DNA from: Pyrus communis | Taxonomy: Eukaryota; Streptophyta; Magnoliopsida; Rosales; Rosaceae | DNA: 64,000 bases | Assembly: GCF_963583255.1 (NCBI RefSeq) | Contig: NC_084805.1 | Coordinates: 3,303,060 to 3,367,059, forward strand | Reading direction: 5' to 3' | Shown here: positions 58,865 through 64,000 of the stretch, piece by piece | Layout: each line of letters starts with the position of its first letter | Position numbering within the stretch: position 1 is the first letter of the stretch | Notes under the pieces: generated by a model | Told to the model about the DNA's origin: nothing | Databases searched by the model: none | Seen by the model: only the letters and a program-made list of their open reading frames with translations | Translations under genes and position numbers: made by a program

Positions 58865-59100
58865 TGTTATAAATATTGTATTAAAGTGTGATTGTGTAAA
58901 TCATAATTAAAATTGATGCTAGTTATTCTTCCCTATTAGGATTTGTATTCCTTAGAAGTGAAGGATTCTTCCTTCCGTATTACTATAAATAAGAACACTA
59001 CATATGAGGAATAACATATCCTTTGCATAACCCTACAAACACATGTCTCTCTTTGTCGTGCATCCCTACTCTCCCTTATGAGATAAAATAAGCCACAACA
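58865..59100 (+). repeat. Element Z 3' LTR
   Basis: 236 bp, preceded by the purine tract CAAGGGTGAG. It differs from the 5' LTR by many substitutions and lacks part of the internal duplication. Confidence 0.9.
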
Positions 59101-59913
59101 TGATAGTCTATGTGGCATTTTAACATTTTTTAAGATTTTCGCTTCACCATATATACCAAATTAAATTATTAAAATAAATATTTTAAATGACAGTAATTAA
59201 TTATATTTAATAATTAATTGAATTTTTTTTTTAAATTGATGTCAATTTGGTAAAGTTACCAACTCATATCATGCCACATCAAATTTGGCTTTTCAATTAA
59301 AAAACATTGTTGCTGCCTTTTTTTACTATTAGTATTGATTTGAACATTTTGACATTTGTTTTGAGATGAGCTTAATTTGTATGATTGCTCATCCCCATTT
59401 GGTCTATGTTGAAGAGAATTATAATATTTTTTTTTCATATATAATCTCACTAAAGGGGTTAATCTTAGGGGGAAAAAAATGAACTTTAAACCAGTTAATT
59501 CGAGCTTTTATAGAATAAAATAAACGCTTTATAGATTTATGAAAATTGAACCATTTGACTACAATGATTCTAAAAGTAAACATGAGAGATAGTATTAACA
59601 AAATCGAATCCCTTTGGTCATTAAACATATTTGAAAATCTCAATACCTAATTTGACTTTTACATTTCAATATGAGCTAACGGCGTTTGCATTTTGCTATT
59701 CTCAGAGAAAGTAAAACCGGATGCAGCAGATCCGAGCTCGCTTGAGTCAAACAACGTGAATGACCCTTTCCCCATATTGTCCGGCAGTCAAAGTCTTCTT
59801 CCATTGCATACCTCACCACACTCCTGTCGTCCCTCCTCCTCCTTAAAACTCACCCAACTATCTCATCTGACCCACCGATGAACTAATACCCAAAATCCAC
59901 CACTCACCCAAAA
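59101..59913. other. 5' flank of the receptor kinase gene
   Basis: AT-rich to about 59690, then the composition rises in CT-rich sequence leading to the ATG, typical of a plant 5' UTR. The 62-codon frame 59693-59881 lies upstream in this leader-like region, and its coding status is unclear. No TATA box is certain. Confidence 0.4.
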
Positions 59914-62442
59914 ATGGCGCTCCAAACCCACATCCGATTTTCACTCCTCTTGATCACCTCTCTCCTTTCCGCCGCCGTTTCCGCCGCCACCACAATCTCA
60001 CCAGGCTCCTCTCTCTCCGCCGCTACCCTAAACACCACCTGGTTCTCGCCAAGCGACACCTTCTCCCTCGGCTTCATCCCCTCCGACCCCCCCACTTCAC
60101 CCCCTTCTTACATCGCCGCCATCTCCTACTCCGGTGGCGTCCCCGTCTGGTCCGCCGGTGCAGGCAAAGCAGTGGACTCCGGTGGAACCCTCCAGTTCCT
60201 CCAATCCGGTACCCTCCGCCTCGTCAACGGCTCCGGCGCCACTCTCTGGGACTCCAACACCGCCAGCCGCGGCGTCTCGTCGGCAGAGATTGACGATTCG
60301 GGCAATTTGGTCCTCCGAAACGGTACCGTTACCGTCTGGTCCAGCTTCGACAACCCCACCGATTCGATCGTCCCCGCGCAGAACTTCACTGTGAGTAAGG
60401 TTTTGCGATCTGGGTTGTACTCGTTTAAGCTTGTTAAAAATGGGAATCTTACACTTTTGTGGAATGATAGTATTGTGTATTGGAATCAGGGATTGAATTC
60501 TTCTGTTAATAAGAATTTGAGTTCGCCTACTCTAGGATTGCAGTCAATTGGTATTCTGTCAATTACTGATCCAAAATTGTCCACTGCTGCTATTGTTGCT
60601 TATAGTAACGATTACGCCGAAGCCGGTGATATTTTGCGGTTTCTGAAGTTAGGGAGTGATGGGAATTTGAGGATTTATAGCTCTAGTAGAGGTAGTGGGG
60701 CTATAACCGAGAGATGGGCGGCTGTTACTAATCAGTGTGAGGTTTTCGGGTATTGTGGGGACATGGGAGTTTGTAGTTATAACGATTCTAATCCGGTATG
60801 CGGATGTATGTCTCTGAATTTTGAGCTTGTTGATCCCAAGGATAGCAGGAAAGGGTGTAAGAGGAAGATGGAGACTGAGGACTGTCCTCAGAGTCTGACT
60901 ATGTTGGACTTGGTACATACTCAGTTCTTGACGTACCCTCCTGAGACGGAGTCAGAGATTTTCTTTGTGGGGATATCGGCCTGCAGGTCGAATTGTCTTG
61001 TAAATAGTGCTTGTGATGCTTCTACGTCTTTGTCTGATGGCACAGGGCTATGTTACTACAAGACACCAGGTTTTCTTAGTGGTTATCATAGTCCAGCTAT
61101 GTCCAGTAGTTCATATATCAAGGTATGTGGACCAGTGGTCCCAAATCCGTCATCTTCAATGGGGACTGGTGACAAGAAAAAGAATTGGAAGTTGCGTGCT
61201 TGGATAGTGGTTGTTGTGGTTATTGCCACCCTCTTTACTTTGATGGCATTGGAAGGTGGTTTGTGGTGGTGGTTTTGCAGAAACAGTCCCGCCTTTGGTG
61301 GATTGTCTGCTCAATATGCGCTTCTTGAGTATGCTTCTGGTGCACCGGTTCAGTTCTCGTATAAGGAGCTCCAGCGCTCAACTAAGGGATTCAAGGAGAA
61401 GCTTGGGGCAGGAGGATTTGGAGCTGTTTATAAAGGCATTCTTGCTAATCGAACTGTTGTTGCAGTTAAGCAACTTGAGGGGATCGAGCAAGGGGAGAAA
61501 CAGTTCAGGATGGAGGTTGCAACAATTAGTAGCACCCACCATTTGAATCTGGTGAGGCTGATTGGTTTTTGCTCGGAGGGGCGCCATAGGCTTCTGGTAT
61601 ACGAGTTCATGAAAAATGGGTCCCTTGATAGCTTCCTTTTCGCAACACAAGAGCAATCAGGAAAGTTGTTAAATTGGGAGTCTCGGTTCAACGTTGCCCT
61701 TGGCACTGCAAGGGGGATCACATACCTTCATGAGGAGTGCCGAGACTGCATTGTGCATTGTGATATAAAACCAGAGAACATTCTGTTAGATGAGAATTAC
61801 AATGCCAAAGTGTCAGATTTTGGCCTCGCAAAGCTCGTTAGTGCAAAGGACCACAGGTATCGAACCTTGACGAGTGTTAGAGGTACTAGAGGGTACTTGG
61901 CACCAGAATGGCTAGCAAATCTTCCAATAACTTCCAAATCTGATGTTTACAGTTATGGTATGGTTTTGCTAGAGATAGTAAGTGGGAGAAGGAATTTTGA
62001 AGTTTCTGAGGAGACAAATAGGAAAAAGTTCTCCTTATGGGCTTTTGAGGAATTTGAGAAGGGTAACATCAAGGGAATTGTCGATAAAAGGTTAGTTGAC
62101 CAGGATGTTGATATGGATCAAGTGAAGAGAGCGATTCAGGTAACCTTCTGGTGCATACAGGAACAACCATCTCACAGGCCGATGATGGGAAAGGTTTTGC
62201 AGATGCTGGAAGGAATTACAGATATTGAAACCCCGCCAGGCCCAAGGGCTGCCATCGAAGGGTCTGCCGGTGGAACCATCATGAATGTGAGCAGTGATAT
62301 CAGCACTCTATCCGCTACTGCAGCCTCAGCCCCAGCTCCCTCCTCATCTTCATCATTGCAAGTTTCAGGAGTATCGCCGCTAACATCAGGGAGGAATACG
62401 GAGAAGGCAACTGCATCCCTTATACAGTCAGACGCAAATTGA
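59914..62442 (+). CDS. G-type lectin S-receptor-like Ser/Thr kinase, intronless, intact
   Basis: 842 aa, most like the Arabidopsis At1g34300 type by memory. Order: signal peptide (about 1-24), bulb-type lectin domain (about 28-150), EGF-like segment CEVFGYCGDMGVC near 272-284, PAN-like region (about 349-408), transmembrane helix AWIVVVVVIATLFTLMAL near 430-447, kinase domain (about 492-770). Kinase motifs: GAGGFG (P-loop), VAVKQL (catalytic Lys), IVHCDIKPEN, SDFGLA and GYLAPEW. The catalytic loop is HCD, not HRD, so it is a non-RD kinase, a class often linked to immune signalling. The mannose-binding triplet QxDxNxVxY is not evident. It would sit in the plasma membrane. The start context AAAAATGGC is good. 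Confidence 0.96.
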   Translation: MALQTHIRFSLLLITSLLSAAVSAATTISPGSSLSAATLNTTWFSPSDTFSLGFIPSDPPTSPPSYIAAISYSGGVPVWSAGAGKAVDSGGTLQFLQSGTLRLVNGSGATLWDSNTASRGVSSAEIDDSGNLVLRNGTVTVWSSFDNPTDSIVPAQNFTVSKVLRSGLYSFKLVKNGNLTLLWNDSIVYWNQGLNSSVNKNLSSPTLGLQSIGILSITDPKLSTAAIVAYSNDYAEAGDILRFLKLGSDGNLRIYSSSRGSGAITERWAAVTNQCEVFGYCGDMGVCSYNDSNPVCGCMSLNFELVDPKDSRKGCKRKMETEDCPQSLTMLDLVHTQFLTYPPETESEIFFVGISACRSNCLVNSACDASTSLSDGTGLCYYKTPGFLSGYHSPAMSSSSYIKVCGPVVPNPSSSMGTGDKKKNWKLRAWIVVVVVIATLFTLMALEGGLWWWFCRNSPAFGGLSAQYALLEYASGAPVQFSYKELQRSTKGFKEKLGAGGFGAVYKGILANRTVVAVKQLEGIEQGEKQFRMEVATISSTHHLNLVRLIGFCSEGRHRLLVYEFMKNGSLDSFLFATQEQSGKLLNWESRFNVALGTARGITYLHEECRDCIVHCDIKPENILLDENYNAKVSDFGLAKLVSAKDHRYRTLTSVRGTRGYLAPEWLANLPITSKSDVYSYGMVLLEIVSGRRNFEVSEETNRKKFSLWAFEEFEKGNIKGIVDKRLVDQDVDMDQVKRAIQVTFWCIQEQPSHRPMMGKVLQMLEGITDIETPPGPRAAIEGSAGGTIMNVSSDISTLSATAASAPAPSSSSSLQVSGVSPLTSGRNTEKATASLIQSDAN

Positions 62443-64000
62443 ATTTCATTTCCACACCTGTTTCCTTCTTGTATTCTACCTCTACTTATCCAATTCAATA
62501 CAGTGAAACTAGGAAGTCGTAGTGTTAGTTTCATATTAAGACAATATTTTTGATTTGTTATCGTGTAAAATTGTTTATAATTGTATAATATCAGATCAAG
62601 TTCATTGAAGAAACATGTAAGTTATGCACCCAGTGAGAGAACTGGTATTATCAAAACTTCCAAGTGTTTTTGAACCCATAATTGGCCTATCGAACATTGA
62701 ATATCAAGCTATACTTCTGGAGAAGAATTGCTCGTCTGCCATGAATTTCCTCAGTAAGCCAGGACAACTTCATGGCAATCATGCTATTGCTTTTAATTTT
62801 TCTTTTCCTAACAAGCAGTTTGGAACCTCGGGCTTTTAATCTCCTTCTGCAGTAAGCGATTATATTGCATTTACACAGCTACTATAAAGACAATTTTTCT
62901 TGTCAAATACACCATTTAGTTTCTTTTAAGCTGTACACTCTGGAGCTGGCATTTTGCAGGGCATCAAGATCAAGTGGATATAAATGGGATGGCATTGATG
63001 GTTGCACCTGCATTGTTATGTAAGGTATCATGTCTTGTTTTTCTTCTTACCTCATGTGCTTTTCCAGAAGCTATTTGATGATCCAAAGGATGATGACTTG
63101 CTATTTGTGTTTTGGTTGTAATTCTACAGAGTAAATGACCTAAGGGTACAAACTTAAACTCAACATCCATACTTTGGGGTTACATTGTGAGCAGGTATTG
63201 GTGTTCTGTGTTTTTGTTTCTTGTTTACATGTTAATATTTACCAACTGCATCCGAGTGTGCATATTTTGAAATGTTAGCGGCTCATTACTCGAGGATTTT
63301 CTTTCGTAAAAGAACCCCTTATGCTTCACCATGTGTTTCATCATGTAACTGCTAGCTATGAAGGAACCTGTAGTGAATTATTCTTTTGAACTTGTTGAAA
63401 TATAGAAGGGTCTCTTTAATAATCACCAGCATTTGGTTTCGCTAATCTCTAGTTCTAATTGGAGCCAATTTCTGGGGCTAATTAGTTTTGTGGTATATGG
63501 TATAGAAAGAAATTATTGATTTCAGAATTCAGTTGACTCTTACCAAGAAGATTTAAAGGTCATAGTCAAGCTAGTCTTCATGCCTTTATGCTCTAACATG
63601 TGCAGAGATTTTGTGTTTTATTTGTTAGATAAATGTACAGAAGGTTCCGCTTTGATTAATGGATTATTTTCTTTGCTAATGTGAATCTGTGATACGCTTA
63701 GATAAGCAGTTAGGTATTTATTTTTTCATACGAATGAGATGTAATGTGAATTAAAATTTTCTTTTTACAAGGGCCAATATTTCTGGATTCATCATTCATA
63801 TTTAATTTCTTATCTCCTAATTTATCTTTTAGTTATGTGAGCTCTTATTTCTGGTTTCTGGAGCGAATAAACCTTTAATTTCCTTTGCAATTGTGTGTTT
63901 CAATAATGTGTATATAATTGGCTCTTCTAGGTTGTACCCAATCAAGCTTGGTACTTGGTAGTTATGCATTCGCATGTCGTTCATGAAGGTTTCGTCATGT
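62443..64000. other. 3' flank, no recognised gene
   Basis: AT-rich sequence. The 71-codon frame at 62624-62839 has ordinary composition but no family match, and no splice-supported continuation. It may be 3' UTR or intergenic DNA. Confidence 0.4.

Larger units (their letters stand above)
51529..59100 (+). mobile_element. Copia element Z, plus strand, interrupted by a Mutator-like element
   Basis: LTRs at about 51529-51801 and 58865-59100, starting TGTTATAAA and ending near CACAACA. Flanking pentamers TGACA (51524-51528) and TGATA (59101-59105) differ at one base. It is the same family as X and Y but in opposite orientation. gag is present at 53393-54315. Between integrase tail and RT near 56955 about 0.8 kb is missing compared with X (38022-38780). 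Without the 1,184-bp insertion and its duplicated 9 bp it measures about 6.4 kb. It is inactive. Confidence 0.92.

Noticed and set aside
51529..59100. Element Z as an endogenous virus rather than a Copia element
   Set aside because: The domain order (integrase before RT), LTRs and CCHC gag are those of Copia retrotransposons. No envelope or movement-protein gene is seen.
62624..62839. 71-codon frame downstream of the kinase as a separate gene
   Set aside because: No family resemblance, no upstream signals, and it is close to the end of the kinase transcript. It could be 3' UTR.
1..64000. CRISPR arrays, bacterial operons, riboswitches or a new defence system
   Set aside because: Nothing of this kind is present. 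Gene structure with introns and the plant transposon content place the window in a plant nuclear genome.

Overview
The window looks like a gene-poor, transposon-rich stretch of a dicot plant nuclear genome. Evidence for this is intron-containing plant genes (a GDSL esterase/lipase and a G-type lectin receptor kinase), Copia and Gypsy LTR retrotransposons, a plant-type LINE, Mutator- and hAT-like non-autonomous elements, and tRNA-derived SINEs with 7-10 bp target duplications. The SINE type and repeat flavour recall Rosaceae (apple/pear/Prunus group). That assignment is from memory of repeat families and was not tested. No rRNA, tRNA gene, CRISPR array or bacterial-type operon is visible.

Layout. 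1-13.8 kb: diverged segmental duplications. A unit carrying a broken gene with a NINJA/AFP-like C-terminal motif occurs three times (about 3.4-5.2, 5.6-7.0 and 8.8-13.3 kb), and the third copy is split by a 5'-truncated LINE. 13.86-25.5 kb: a transposon nest. A Mutator-like element with long inverted repeats holds a degenerate chromodomain-type Gypsy element. The Gypsy holds a nearly intact Copia element with two identical 205-bp LTRs, and its 5' LTR also holds a 163-bp MITE. 25.6-29.8 kb: SINEs, a MITE-like element, a pyrimidine-rich leader-like tract and a PPR-like fragment. 29.88-33.96 kb: an intact four-exon GDSL esterase/lipase gene. 34.2-35.7 kb: retroelement debris inside a possible hAT-like element.

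35.8-59.1 kb: three copies of one Copia family. Two lie head to tail on the minus strand (35.8-42.3 and 42.4-48.3 kb) and one lies on the plus strand (51.5-59.1 kb). Each has its own structural loss: one lacks the integrase core, one lacks gag, and one lacks the integrase-RT linker and carries a Mutator-like element with a possible captured gene fragment. Between them lie a 515-bp tandem duplication containing a SINE and a 121-bp palindromic MITE. 59.9-62.4 kb: an intact intronless G-type lectin S-receptor-like kinase gene (842 aa). The remainder to 64.0 kb is AT-rich and has no recognised gene.

The two intact host genes are functionally independent: one is predicted to be a secreted lipolytic enzyme and the other a plasma-membrane receptor. 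What is most informative here is the relative dating of insertions, with target-site duplications and empty sites readable directly in the sequence. I see no convincing new molecular system. The best leads are the Pack-MULE-like element, the three differently deleted Copia siblings and the NINJA-motif duplicates.
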